Counted from the stretch's first letter, positions 43,246-51,848 are shown. The stretch: DNA of 64,000 nt from an uncultured Bacilli bacterium (GCA_934086315.1 CAKOHZ010000001.1:744001-808000), one strand, 5' to 3'. A program made the numbers and translations. Notes: generated by a model not told the origin, from the letters alone.

Positions 43246-44340
43246 ATGAAAGTAGTAGTAGGAATAAGTGGAGGAGTAGATTCAGCTGTATCAGCATTAT
43301 TATTAAAACAAGAAGGATACGAAGTAGTTGGTCTATTCATGAAAAACTGGGACTCTAACATCAATAATGATAAAGAAGGTATAACAGATGGAGTATGTCC
43401 TCAAGAATTAGATTATAGAGATGCTAAAGCTGTATGTGACGAACTTTGCATTCCACTTTATAGAGTAGATTTTATTAAAGAATACTGGGATGATGTATTT
43501 AAATACTTTTTAGATGAACTTGAAAAAGGTAGAACTCCAAATCCTGATATTATGTGTAATAAATATATAAAGTTTGATTTATTCAAAAAAGAAGCTAAAA
43601 AATTGGGAGCTGATAAAATTGCTACTGGACACTATGCGCGTATTAAAGGAAATAGACTTTTAAGAGGAGTAGATAATAATAAAGATCAAACATATTTCTT
43701 AAGTCAAGTATCTCCTGAGCAATTAAAAGATGTATTATTTCCAATAGGCCATTTAACTAAACCAGAAGTACGTGAACTTGCAAAAGAATACAATTTACCA
43801 GTCGCAGATAAAAAAGATTCAACAGGTATTTGTTTTATTGGAGAACGCCATTATCAACAATTTGTATCTAATTATTTAAAAGGTAAAGACGGAGACATAA
43901 TAGACGTGGAAACAGGTAATAAAGTCGGAACTCACCATGGACTTATGAATTACACTATAGGTCAAAGACGTAATGTAGGACTTTCAGGAGATCAAGAAAG
44001 ACACTATGTATGTGGTAAAGATTCTAAAACAAATACTCTTTATATTGCATACGGAAGTGATTCAAAATACCTACTATCTGATGAAGCCTTAATAGAAGAT
44101 GTAAACTATATATCAGATAAACATCCAACATTTGCAACAGCTAAATTTAGATATAGAAGTGAAGACATCCCAGTAACAATAGAATACTTAGAAAATAATC
44201 AAATAAGAGTTAAATATGTAGATGGAAAAGCAGTCACTCCAGGGCAAGCATGTGTTATATACCTAGGAGAACAATGCTTAATGGGTGGTATTATTAAACA
44301 AGTGTTCAAAGATGGAAAAGATATCTGGTATTTAAAATAA
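43246..44340 (+). CDS. mnmA: tRNA-specific 2-thiouridylase MnmA
   Basis: Inserts sulfur at U34 of tRNA-Lys, -Glu and -Gln. The PP-loop motif GISGGVDSAVSALLL (residues 6-20), the first catalytic Cys in GRTPNPDIMCNKYIKF, the tRNA-binding GHYARI, the second catalytic Cys in STGICFIGER and the C-terminal beta-barrel end (VTPGQACVIYLGEQCLMGG) are all present. 364 residues is normal. RBS AAAGGGATG. A TATAAT at 43214-43219 is a possible own promoter. Its stop shares one base with the alr start. Confidence 0.97.
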   Translation: MKVVVGISGGVDSAVSALLLKQEGYEVVGLFMKNWDSNINNDKEGITDGVCPQELDYRDAKAVCDELCIPLYRVDFIKEYWDDVFKYFLDELEKGRTPNPDIMCNKYIKFDLFKKEAKKLGADKIATGHYARIKGNRLLRGVDNNKDQTYFLSQVSPEQLKDVLFPIGHLTKPEVRELAKEYNLPVADKKDSTGICFIGERHYQQFVSNYLKGKDGDIIDVETGNKVGTHHGLMNYTIGQRRNVGLSGDQERHYVCGKDSKTNTLYIAYGSDSKYLLSDEALIEDVNYISDKHPTFATAKFRYRSEDIPVTIEYLENNQIRVKYVDGKAVTPGQACVIYLGEQCLMGGIIKQVFKDGKDIWYLK

Positions 44341-45386
44341 TGATAAGAAAAACATATGAATTAATTAATTTAAAAAAGATAGAAAATAACGTAAGAACAA
44401 TAGTTAATTCATCAAAAAACTATAAATATCACATCGCAGTAGTAAAAGCAAACTGCTATGGTCTTGGTATTAAATGTGTTAAAAGTATATTGCTAGGTGG
44501 TGCAAACTATCTAGCAGTTTCTTCCTTAGAAGAAGCATTAAAAATAAGAAAATTAACAAACACTAGAATACTTGTATTAGAACCAATAGATATAAAATAT
44601 ATAGATAAAGCAAAACAAAATAATATAACACTTACTATTTCATCACTAGAATATTTAGAAAAAATAAAAGATAAAGAATTTACCTGTCATCTAAAAATAA
44701 ACACTGGCATGAATAGATTAGGTATAAGTAGTAGAGAAGAATTAAATAAAGTATATAAAATTATTAAAGAATCAAATATTATTTTAGAAGGAATATATAC
44801 TCATATATATAAAAGTAGTGATTCTATACTTACTGAAAAACAATTTAAAAGATTTGAAAATATTACAAAAGATATAAATCTAAATGAGTTTGAAATAGTA
44901 CATATCCCAAATAGCGAAACAATAACTAATTATAAAAAGAAAAACTATGTAAATGGATGCAGAATGGGTATTATAATGTATGGTTTTAATAATAATCTTG
45001 ACTTAGAATCAGTATTTACTTTAAAATCTAGAATAATTGAAATAAAACGCATCAAGAAAGATGATACAGTTGGCTATGATGGAAACTATAAAGCAACAAA
45101 AGATGAATTAATAGGAATAGTACCTATCGGATACGCAGATGGAATTATAAGAAAAAATACTGGAAGATATGTATATATAAATAACAATAAATACCAAATA
45201 GTAGGTAATATATGTATGGATATGTTATTCATTTTAATAGATAAAAATGTAAAACTAAATGATGAAGTTCTAATTATAAAAGATAATAATCATATAAATG
45301 AAATAGCTGAATATTTAGACACTATTAATTATGAAGTAATGTGTGATATAAGTTCAAGAGTAGCAAGAAAGTACATTGAAAGATAA
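44340..45386 (+). CDS. alr: Alanine racemase
   Basis: PLP enzyme that makes D-Ala for peptidoglycan. The PLP lysine is Lys36 in AVVKANCYGLG; MNRLGIS follows; the second active-site Tyr is in DTVGYDGNY (near residue 245); the C-terminus has IVPIGYADGI and CMDMLFILID. At 348 residues it is about 20-30 shorter than typical. Start codon shared with the mnmA stop (TAATG), so translation is coupled. A terminator overlaps its last codons. Confidence 0.95.
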   Translation: MIRKTYELINLKKIENNVRTIVNSSKNYKYHIAVVKANCYGLGIKCVKSILLGGANYLAVSSLEEALKIRKLTNTRILVLEPIDIKYIDKAKQNNITLTISSLEYLEKIKDKEFTCHLKINTGMNRLGISSREELNKVYKIIKESNIILEGIYTHIYKSSDSILTEKQFKRFENITKDINLNEFEIVHIPNSETITNYKKKNYVNGCRMGIIMYGFNNNLDLESVFTLKSRIIEIKRIKKDDTVGYDGNYKATKDELIGIVPIGYADGIIRKNTGRYVYINNNKYQIVGNICMDMLFILIDKNVKLNDEVLIIKDNNHINEIAEYLDTINYEVMCDISSRVARKYIER

Positions 45387-45405
45387 CGATTGTTATCTTT
45401 TTTAT
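45379..45405 (+). terminator. Intrinsic terminator of mnmA-alr
   Basis: AAAGATAAC (45379-45387) pairs with GTTATCTTT (45392-45400), then T. Confidence 0.85.
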
Positions 45406-45437
45406 TTATGATATAATTTAAATATAAAGGAGAATAT

Positions 45438-46343
45438 ATGAATAGGGTAATAATAATAGGTTGTGGAAATGTAGGTATGAGTTATGCGTTTTCACTATTA
45501 AATCAAAATACTAATGTAAATGAATTAGTATTAATTGATATAAACAAAGAAAGAATCATTGGAGAAGCAATGGATCTTAATCATTGTCTAGCATTTAGTC
45601 CTTCTAAAATAGATATAAGAGTAGGTGACTATTCAGATTGTAGAGATGCTAAACTAATTGTAATTGCTGCTGGTGCTAACCAGAATCCAGGTGAAACAAG
45701 AATGGATTTAATCAACAAAAACTCAAAAATATTTAAATCAATCATAACAGAAGTAATGAATAATGGATTTAAAGGATATTTCTTAGTAGCAACTAATCCA
45801 CTTGATATAATGACATATATAACTTATAAATATTCAGGAATGAAACCAAATAAAGTAATAGGTTCAGGTACAAGTCTAGATACAGCAAGACTAAGATATA
45901 TAGTAGGAGAAAAAGTAAGCATTAATCCTAAAAGCATACATACATATGTTATTGGTGAACATGGAGACTCAGAATTTGTTCTTTGGAGTTCAGCACTAAT
46001 AGGTAGTGAAAAAATAGATAAATATCTTACACTTGATGAGATGAATCAAATAGAAAGTGACGTAAGAAATGCAGCATATGAAATTATAGATAGAAAAGGA
46101 GCAACATATTACGGTATAGCCATGTGTCTTACAAGAATAACAAATGCGATACTTAATAATGAAAATACAATTATAACAGTGTCAAGTTATGATGAAGAAA
46201 ATGATATTTATTTTAGTACACCAAGTGTTATAAACAAAGATGGTGCAATTAAGAAAATGAAAGTAGAATTAAATAAGACGGAACAAGAACAATTAGAAAC
46301 ATCAATTAACGTAATAAAAGATGCAATTAAAAAGATAGAATAG
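45438..46343 (+). CDS. ldh: L-lactate dehydrogenase
   Basis: Reduces pyruvate to lactate to regenerate NAD+ in fermentation. The Rossmann start IIIGCGNVGMSYAFSLL, the NAD-specific Asp in LVLIDINKE, the loop GANQNPGETRMDL (Gln, as in lactate rather than malate dehydrogenases, which have Arg), TNPLDIMTY, and the catalytic His in VIGEHGDSE are present. 301 residues, slightly short. TATAAT near 45410 and RBS AAAGGAG precede it. It ends at a hairpin terminator, so it is monocistronic. Confidence 0.95.
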   Translation: MNRVIIIGCGNVGMSYAFSLLNQNTNVNELVLIDINKERIIGEAMDLNHCLAFSPSKIDIRVGDYSDCRDAKLIVIAAGANQNPGETRMDLINKNSKIFKSIITEVMNNGFKGYFLVATNPLDIMTYITYKYSGMKPNKVIGSGTSLDTARLRYIVGEKVSINPKSIHTYVIGEHGDSEFVLWSSALIGSEKIDKYLTLDEMNQIESDVRNAAYEIIDRKGATYYGIAMCLTRITNAILNNENTIITVSSYDEENDIYFSTPSVINKDGAIKKMKVELNKTEQEQLETSINVIKDAIKKIE

Positions 46344-46372
46344 AAATGATACTAACAAAATAAATTAATTAC

Positions 46373-46400
46373 AAAGTACTATCTCTAGTACTTTTTGTTT
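46373..46400 (+). terminator. Intrinsic terminator of ldh
   Basis: AAAGTACT (46373-46380) pairs with AGTACTTT (46387-46394), then TTTG. Confidence 0.8.
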
Positions 46401-46483
46401 TTAAAATAAATAAAAAATAACTTTAAATTAAATAAAAATATGTTATAATCATTATAGTATATATAGTAGAAAGAGGTAATAAA

Positions 46484-47422
46484 ATGGAAACAAACAATAA
46501 CTTAAATAATAATCTAATTAATACAAATAATATTGTAAATAACACAGCTAGCAACCAAAATAATATGACTAGTAATAACACTAATAAAACAAATAAAAAG
46601 CTGATAATCATAATAATAATTATGTCATTAATAATTGTAGGTCTAACTGGGTACATTGTTTATGATTACATGAGTAGCAAAGAAAATACTAAAACAGAAG
46701 AAAAAAATAACAATAACACAGACAATAAAGAAGAAAATAATAATAACAACAATGATACAAAAGAAGATAATAAAAAAGATGAAAACAACACTTCAAATGA
46801 TGATAACAATAGCAAAGACGAAAATAATGTAATAGAAACAAAAATTACTAAAAAAATAGCAAACGAACAATTGCAAAATAGTATAGGCACAGCATATTAT
46901 GCATTTGGATTAAAAGAAAGTAAAATTGGAAGAAATATTTTTGATGATGATTTTGCTAAACTATATCTAGCATATAAATCACAAATTAGAAAAGATGGAT
47001 ATATTTCAGAAGAATGCTACGATGGCGAAGGCGCAACTGGTTGTGCAGCAATAGACCTAAAAAAATATGAAGAACATTATTACAATCTATTCGGAGAAAA
47101 GTTTGAAGATAACAAGTATGAAAAACTAAATAAAAAAGATTCATTCTATGGATACAGAGATGGTCAATTCTTTGGATCATTCCCAACAGGATTACAAGGT
47201 GAAATGATATTAAAAGCATCTAATATAGTTGAAAGACAAAAAACAATTGAAGTAGATGTAGACATTATAGATACTACTGATGATGATGAATTATATAATG
47301 AATACTATAATGCTAATGTAACACAATATGATACTAAAGCAGTAGTTGCAAAGTATAAATTAACATTAGGTAAAAATACAAATGGAACTCATAAAATCAT
47401 TTCATTTATAAGAGTTAATTAA
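46484..47422 (+). CDS. Single-pass membrane protein with Asn-rich cytoplasmic tail
   Basis: A 312-residue protein, unrecognised. Residues 1-38 are Asn/Thr-rich (for example NNNLNNNLINTNNIVNN), one membrane helix spans about 41-62 (LIIIIIIMSLIIVGLTGYIV), then a low-complexity Glu/Asn/Asp/Lys linker (about 68-115) and a C-terminal extracytoplasmic domain (about 120-312) with two Cys pairs possible in SEECYDGEGATGCAAIDL. An extended -10 (TGT-TATAAT, near 46441-46449) and an RBS AGAGGT precede it. The outside domain may fold on its own, but I do not recognise it. Confidence 0.75.
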   Translation: METNNNLNNNLINTNNIVNNTASNQNNMTSNNTNKTNKKLIIIIIIMSLIIVGLTGYIVYDYMSSKENTKTEEKNNNNTDNKEENNNNNNDTKEDNKKDENNTSNDDNNSKDENNVIETKITKKIANEQLQNSIGTAYYAFGLKESKIGRNIFDDDFAKLYLAYKSQIRKDGYISEECYDGEGATGCAAIDLKKYEEHYYNLFGEKFEDNKYEKLNKKDSFYGYRDGQFFGSFPTGLQGEMILKASNIVERQKTIEVDVDIIDTTDDDELYNEYYNANVTQYDTKAVVAKYKLTLGKNTNGTHKIISFIRVN

Positions 47423-47424
47423 TA

Positions 47425-47466
47425 AAAAGATTGCATTTCATATAAAGAAAGCAATCTTTTTTTATT
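47425..47466 (+). terminator. Intrinsic terminator
   Basis: AAAAGATTGC (47425-47434) pairs with GCAATCTTTT (47451-47460), followed by a T run. Confidence 0.88.
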
Positions 47467-47513
47467 TATAAAACTTTATAACCTAAAAAAATAAAAATAT
47501 TTCTATTCTATCA

Positions 47514-47541
47514 TTGACAAATAAGTGTAAAGTGTTATACA
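47514..47541 (+). promoter_or_regulatory. Promoter of the HTH protein gene
   Basis: TTGACA (47514-47519), 16-base spacer, TATACA (47536-47541), with TG just upstream of the -10. Confidence 0.75.
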
Positions 47542-47574
47542 ATTAATGTGTAGAGTAGAGGAGTGATTAGACAG

Positions 47575-48342
47575 ATGAAAGAATTAAACAAGTTGTTAGG
47601 TGAAATAGGAATTTCTAAAGTTAAACTAGCTAAATATTTAGGTGTTTCTAGACAAATGATTTATAACTACCTAGAATTAGATTCACTAAATAAATGGCCA
47701 CAAGAAAAAAGATTATTATTATTAAAATTATTAGATATAGAAGATGGTAGTGAAAAATCTATCAAAAGTATTAAAGTTACAAGTGAATATTTAGAGAATG
47801 TAGAAGCAAGATTAAACCAAAATGTAAAAGATCCAAATAATCAAGTATTCAATTATAAGAATCTTACTAAAGAAGAACAAGAATTATTAAATGATTTAAT
47901 ATTCTTAATCAAAGAAAAATTCACAGAAGAAAAAACAAAAGATACATATTATACATTCTTATATTTATATCATGTACTTCAATCACTTGAGAATGTACAA
48001 GAAATTAAATATATTTTTGCATATCTTTCTAAGAAAACTGGATTTACTAATCCAAATGAATTTAAATTTAATGAAACAAAACAATTCATATTAGAAAGTA
48101 TTATATTCACAGCATTCAATTTATATAATAATGGAGGAGCTTCTAGATCTAAATTAACTGAATCACATAATAGATTCGTTCAAGAAATTGAAAATGATAA
48201 AGAAGAAAAACTAAGTAGAACTCAACAACTAAATACAGTCAAAATTCAAGCATTAAAAGAACTAGGATATACTGAAATTAATAAAGACAATGCATCAGAA
48301 GTTCTAAATAGAATGGCTGAAATAGAATCTAGAAAAGTTTGA
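47575..48342 (+). CDS. Helix-turn-helix protein of unknown target
   Basis: A 255-residue probable DNA-binding protein. The N-terminus KLLGEIGISKVKLAKYLGVS plus RQMIYNYLELD is an XRE/Cro-like helix-turn-helix (residues 3-35). The remaining 200 residues are helical and unrecognised (EQELLNDLIFLIKEKFTEEK, YHVLQSLENVQEIKYIFAYL, RTQQLNTVKIQALKELGYTE). The GTG at 47563 overlaps the RBS GAGGAG, so ATG 47575 is chosen. Stop is TGA. It is the last rightward gene before the dif-containing gap; that position alone does not show a terminus-related role. Confidence 0.8.
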   Translation: MKELNKLLGEIGISKVKLAKYLGVSRQMIYNYLELDSLNKWPQEKRLLLLKLLDIEDGSEKSIKSIKVTSEYLENVEARLNQNVKDPNNQVFNYKNLTKEEQELLNDLIFLIKEKFTEEKTKDTYYTFLYLYHVLQSLENVQEIKYIFAYLSKKTGFTNPNEFKFNETKQFILESIIFTAFNLYNNGGASRSKLTESHNRFVQEIENDKEEKLSRTQQLNTVKIQALKELGYTEINKDNASEVLNRMAEIESRKV

Positions 48343-48574
48343 TTTTGAGAGCATCACAAAGATGCTTTTTTAATATAATCTATTTGTAAAAAGAGTAGAG
48401 TAATTCACCATAAAAAGGCCTACAATACAAATATTTAATATTACTAATTATATATAAAAATTTATAAATCAATTTATAATATTATTTTTTATAATAATTT
48501 AAAATTATTTTCTAAGTAATAAAGAAATTTTTAAATTAATTTCAATTCTAAAAAATACCACAGTAATATTCATA

Positions 48575-48593
48575 GTAAAATGCATCGACAATC
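48575..48593 (+). repeat. Dispersed repeat copy 1
   Basis: GTAAAATGCATCGACAATC. It matches copy 2 (48913-48931) at 18 of 19 positions and lies 80 bases left of the dif-like site. Confidence 0.65.
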
Positions 48594-48672
48594 TACAAAT
48601 ATAAACTTGAAAACGAAGTTTAATTTATTGTATTATATATTTATAAAATCATTATAACACAAAAGAAAATAA

Positions 48673-48700
48673 ACTTCCAATAATATATGTTATGTTAACT
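48673..48700 (+). other. Putative dif site (XerC/XerD chromosome dimer resolution)
   Basis: 28 bases in the layout of Bacillota dif: left arm ACTTCCAATAA, centre TATATG, right arm TTATGTTAACT. Against B. subtilis dif as I recall it (arms ACTTCCTAGAA and TTATGTAAACT, centre TATATA), 24 of 28 positions agree, with 9/11, 5/6 and 10/11 in the three parts. It lies in a gene-free gap where the two gene-orientation arms of the window converge, as expected for the replication terminus. Confidence 0.8.
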
Positions 48701-48912
48701 TCTATATTGCTTCTAAAAAAATTAAATATAATCAACTATAAATTTAGTTGTTTTTATTTATGATTTTAATTATAAATTATACTAGTTAATTGCAAATTCA
48801 CCTTATATATTTTATTCAACATAAACGTAAATCGTATTATGTAATTTTTATGATTAAGATAAATTTTAATTAATTATAATATATAAAATCATTAAGAAAT
48901 CTATTAAAATTT

Positions 48913-48931
48913 GTAAAACGCATCGACAATC
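48913..48931 (+). repeat. Dispersed repeat copy 2
   Basis: GTAAAACGCATCGACAATC, followed about 20 bases later by AATTCTC, as in copy 3. Confidence 0.65.
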
Positions 48932-49047
48932 AAAAAAACATATAATTCTCCATCTTAGTGCAAAATCAATCATTATGTACACACGTATATATCATATTTT
49001 ATTTAAATTAAATAAGATATATGTGTACGTATAAAGGATATGAATTT

Positions 49048-49095
49048 ATAAAACGCATCGAGAAATTAAAAGATGGGCAATTCTCTACCTCGATT
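49048..49095 (+). repeat. Dispersed repeat copy 3, with hairpin
   Basis: ATAAAACGCATCGAGAAATT diverges after CGCATCGA, but the downstream AATTCTC is shared with copy 2. ATCGAG and CTCGAT (about 49056-49094) can pair, as can GAGAAATT with AATTCTC. Confidence 0.5.
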
Positions 49096-49170
49096 CAATT
49101 TAATGCAAATAAAAAATATGTATATATATTTAATATCAAAAAAGTTAGTTTCAAAAAAATGTTTTATTAA

Positions 49171-49195
49171 AGTAGGGGTCCCCTACTATTTTTTA
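49171..49195 (+). terminator. Terminator-like perfect palindrome AGTAGGGG/CCCCTACT
   Basis: AGTAGGGG, one T, CCCCTACT (49171-49187), followed by a T run. No gene lies close upstream on the plus strand, so an unannotated RNA or another use of the palindrome is possible. Confidence 0.5.
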
Positions 49196-49422
49196 TAATG
49201 ACTAATAGGGGGTCTATGTACAAAAAATAGATTTACTAAATGCAAATATCGACATTAAAAGAATATTAATTTAATATTAAATAATTAAAATAAATATATA
49301 TTTAAATAATAACCACGATCATTAACACAAACATAATTTATAAAATTGTTTGATAAAAATAAGAAGTAGGGGTCTTTAAAACAACTACCACTTCCCTACA
49401 CTTTTTATATATAAATAAAATC

Positions 49423-50160
49423 TTATATAAATAACGTAATACAAAATATAATAATAGAAGCAAACAGCCCATAAAACATATACTTGTACTTACTATATTT
49501 TTTAATTTCTTTTAAAATATCATTTAATGATAAACTAATCATTAATCCAGAGACAAACACAAGTACCATCGAAAGAAAAACTTCATTTACAAAATCTTTT
49601 AATATAAAATACGCAAGTAAAGCACCAATTGGTTCAGACAAACCAGACAATAAAGTATACATAAAAACCTTTTTCTTCTCTACACCACTATAATAAAGCG
49701 GAACACTTATCGCAATACCTTCAGGAATATTATGAAGCATAATAGCAATACACAATTTAATTCCTATACCAGTATTGGTTAAAGTGCCAATAAATACTGC
49801 TATTCCCTCAGGAAAATTATGTAATACTAAAGAAATCATACTAAGAATACCAATTTTATATAATGATGAATTGTTATTCTTAATTTTATCATTAATTATT
49901 TTAACACTTTGATAACCAAGTAAAAATATTAAAATATATATAATAATTCCATATATAACTCCATAATTATTTATAATAATTGGATAACTTGATGGAATTA
50001 AATCAAATATAGATATGAGAGTCATTATTCCCAAACTAAAACTTAAAGAAAATACAACAAACTCCCCTACCTTCTTAGTTTTGAAAAATATAAAAAAGCT
50101 TCCTAATATAGTAGAAATACCAGCAATAAAAGATAAAAACAATGGTAATAATTCACTCAT
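49423..50160 (-). CDS. zupT: ZIP family divalent metal transporter
   Basis: Membrane importer of zinc, iron or manganese of the ZupT type. 245 residues with eight predicted membrane helices. The metal-binding motifs of helices 4 and 5, HNFPEG and HNIPEG, are both intact, and the helix 5 context GIGIKLCIAIMLHNIPEGIA is typical. The loop between helices 3 and 4 is short and lacks a His-rich segment. It is the only leftward gene between the terminus gap and 53 kb. An SD-like sequence before ATG 50160 is weak. Metal specificity cannot be told from sequence. Confidence 0.92.
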   Translation of the reverse strand: MSELLPLFLSFIAGISTILGSFFIFFKTKKVGEFVVFSLSFSLGIMTLISIFDLIPSSYPIIINNYGVIYGIIIYILIFLLGYQSVKIINDKIKNNNSSLYKIGILSMISLVLHNFPEGIAVFIGTLTNTGIGIKLCIAIMLHNIPEGIAISVPLYYSGVEKKKVFMYTLLSGLSEPIGALLAYFILKDFVNEVFLSMVLVFVSGLMISLSLNDILKEIKKYSKYKYMFYGLFASIIIFCITLFI

Positions 50161-50263
50161 AATAAATACTATGCAAAACTAAAAAATATAAGCCAATTAT
50201 TTCCATTAAATAAATACATATTAAAGTTCATAATTACCATAATAATAACAGGTGGTGATTAAA

Positions 50264-50395
50264 GTGGCTAACGCTAGAAATAATTCTAGATGTAAATCTA
50301 ATGCTAGAAGCAATGCAAATTCTAGAGCAAGATCAAACGCTAGAAGTAATGCAAGAAGCAATTCTAGATGTAAATCAAATTCTAGAAGTCGCTAG
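50264..50395 (+). CDS. 43-residue Arg/Ser/Asn repeat peptide (protamine-like), GTG start
   Basis: A small gene with GTG start at 50264 and RBS GGTGGTG at six bases, ending in TAG, then its own terminator. The peptide is built of (R/K)-S-N-(A/S) units, for example NARSNARSNS. It has 10 Arg, 2 Lys, 11 Ser, 10 Asn, 7 Ala, 2 Cys (positions 10 and 36, both in SRCKSN) and no acidic residue, so a charge near +12. The repeat is also visible in DNA: TTCTAGATGTAAATC occurs twice. I know no named family. Upstream, ACATA and CATAATA 17 bases apart (50216-50244) resemble a forespore sigma-G promoter (GHATR-CATNHTA), so a spore DNA-binding role is a testable guess. Confidence 0.75.
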   Translation: MANARNNSRCKSNARSNANSRARSNARSNARSNSRCKSNSRSR

Positions 50396-50404
50396 TATGC
50401 AGGA

Positions 50405-50437
50405 AAAGATATTCCATTGTTTGAATATCTTTTTTTA
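50405..50437 (+). terminator. Intrinsic terminator of RSN repeat peptide gene
   Basis: AAAGATATTC (50405-50414) pairs with GAATATCTTT (50423-50432), followed by T. Confidence 0.85.
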
Positions 50438-50484
50438 TGTGTTATAATTAATATGTTATATTATATAAGAATAGGATGTGTCTT

Positions 50485-51840
50485 ATGAGAAAGTTTATTA
50501 TATTTCTCTTAATTATTATGATTCTTATATGCTTAACAGGAACACATTATGGTTATAAATATAGAAATCACTACACTCCAGCAATACCAAGTATAAATAC
50601 AGTTAATATTAGTAATGATATCATTGAAGTTAAGTATGATATAGAAGAATATAAAAAGGATAAAGATGTATATTGTTTAAAAAAGTTTCAATCTGAAGTA
50701 TTAAACGAAAATGATGAATGGACTAAAGCAAATGACAATAAATGTATCTTTGAAATTGAAGACAACTTATATGATTTTTATATAAAAAATAACTATGGAA
50801 ATATAATTAAAATAGATGAAGCTAGTTTGTTAGGAAATATAACAAATTTAAGTATTGATAAAGATAAAATCTATCTAGCAATAAATGCAGAACACACACC
50901 TACTCTAAAAATTAACTCAGTTGGAAATGCAAATAAAACAGTTTTATGGACAAGTAGCAATGATAAAATTGCATCAGTAGATATTAATGGTAAGATTAAA
51001 GGACTTAAAAAAGGAACTGCCAAAGTTACAGCAAAAGTAATGGATAAAGAAATATCTATAGACGTAGTAGTAACTGATTTAATAACATTAAGGCCAAAAA
51101 ATTTTGATACTAAAAAGAAATATTTAGGATGCAATTTATATTCTAAAGAAGATAATGATTTACTTGACGAAATATTAAAAGACAGAATCAATACAGTAGG
51201 ATACAAAACAAGAGCTGGTGTTGTAGAAGCAGCAAGATTTTTAGCATTAGAATTTCCCTATAAAATTAAATATTTTAGTGAAAATGGACGAATGGGAGAA
51301 AGAAAGTACAAAGTTGATGGTGAAGGAAGATATTACCATGAAGGACTATATCTTCATAGTAGTAGATATAAAGAAATAAAATACGTACAGCAAGGTCCTA
51401 AAACTTGGGGATGTAGAATGTACAGCAGAGTTGCACACAATAGCAGTGCAAATGGGTTTGATTGTAGTGGATTTATTACATGGGTGCTATTAAATGGAGG
51501 CTTTGACGTTGGAGACGTTGGAGCTGGTGTAAGTCCAGGTATAAAAGACTTAACCGACTACGGAGAAAAAACCATATTTAATGCAAAAGTAATTGCATCA
51601 GGAAAAGTAAAAGTCGGAGACTTATTAAGTTCAGAAGGCCCAGGTGGTGGACATATAGCAATAATAGTCGGAGAAGACAGTAATTACTATTATGTAGCAG
51701 AAAGTTTGTGGACTTCCCCTAATGTAGGAGTAGTAATAATCCCCTACTCTAAAAAGAATTTATTTAAAAGATATTATTATGTGATGCTAATGGATTCATA
51801 TTATAAAGAAGATGGAAAATTAACAAAGTTATGGTACTGA
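50485..51840 (+). CDS. Secreted NlpC/P60 peptidoglycan hydrolase with Ig-like domain
   Basis: Probable cell-wall endopeptidase. A signal anchor (FIIFLLIIMILICLTG) is followed by a region with Cys-bearing beta segments, a bacterial Ig-like group 2 domain (about 130-200: VLWTSSNDKIASVDINGKIK, GTAKVTAKV), a conserved linker (DLLDEILKDRINTVGYKTRA, GVVEAARFLALEFPYKI) and a C-terminal NlpC/P60 domain with Cys327 in FDCSGF and His390 in GHIAIIVG. About 451 residues from ATG 50485; the in-frame ATG at 50476 is an alternative, and both have weak SD signals. The next gene is a paralogue, so this is a tandem duplication. The stop is TGA. Confidence 0.9.
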   Translation: MRKFIIFLLIIMILICLTGTHYGYKYRNHYTPAIPSINTVNISNDIIEVKYDIEEYKKDKDVYCLKKFQSEVLNENDEWTKANDNKCIFEIEDNLYDFYIKNNYGNIIKIDEASLLGNITNLSIDKDKIYLAINAEHTPTLKINSVGNANKTVLWTSSNDKIASVDINGKIKGLKKGTAKVTAKVMDKEISIDVVVTDLITLRPKNFDTKKKYLGCNLYSKEDNDLLDEILKDRINTVGYKTRAGVVEAARFLALEFPYKIKYFSENGRMGERKYKVDGEGRYYHEGLYLHSSRYKEIKYVQQGPKTWGCRMYSRVAHNSSANGFDCSGFITWVLLNGGFDVGDVGAGVSPGIKDLTDYGEKTIFNAKVIASGKVKVGDLLSSEGPGGGHIAIIVGEDSNYYYVAESLWTSPNVGVVIIPYSKKNLFKRYYYVMLMDSYYKEDGKLTKLWY

Positions 51841-51848
51841 GGTGAAAT

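Larger units (their letters stand above)
48343..49420. other. Gene-free terminus region with dif-like site and dispersed repeats
   Basis: About 1.08 kb without a supportable coding frame, very AT-rich. It holds the dif-like site (48673-48700), three copies of a CGCATCGA-type element, a large imperfect AT-rich inverted repeat around 48975-49032 (TACACACGTATATAT against ATATATGTGTACGTA), and three GGGGTC-containing G-runs. Rightward genes end before it, and the minus strand dominates from 53 kb on. Confidence 0.7.

Noticed and set aside
46423..46890. Hydrophobic minus-strand frames opposite the Asn/Lys-rich region at 46.5-46.9 kb
   Set aside because: Antisense of Asn/Lys-rich codons gives Leu/Phe/Ile runs automatically; there are no start signals.
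48831..48858. Second dif-like sequence around CGTATTATGTAATTT
   Set aside because: Only the right arm is similar; the left arm does not fit, unlike the 24/28 match at 48673-48700.
48343..49420. CRISPR array
   Set aside because: The repeats are only three, unevenly spaced (338 and 135 bases), diverged, and have no cas genes nearby.
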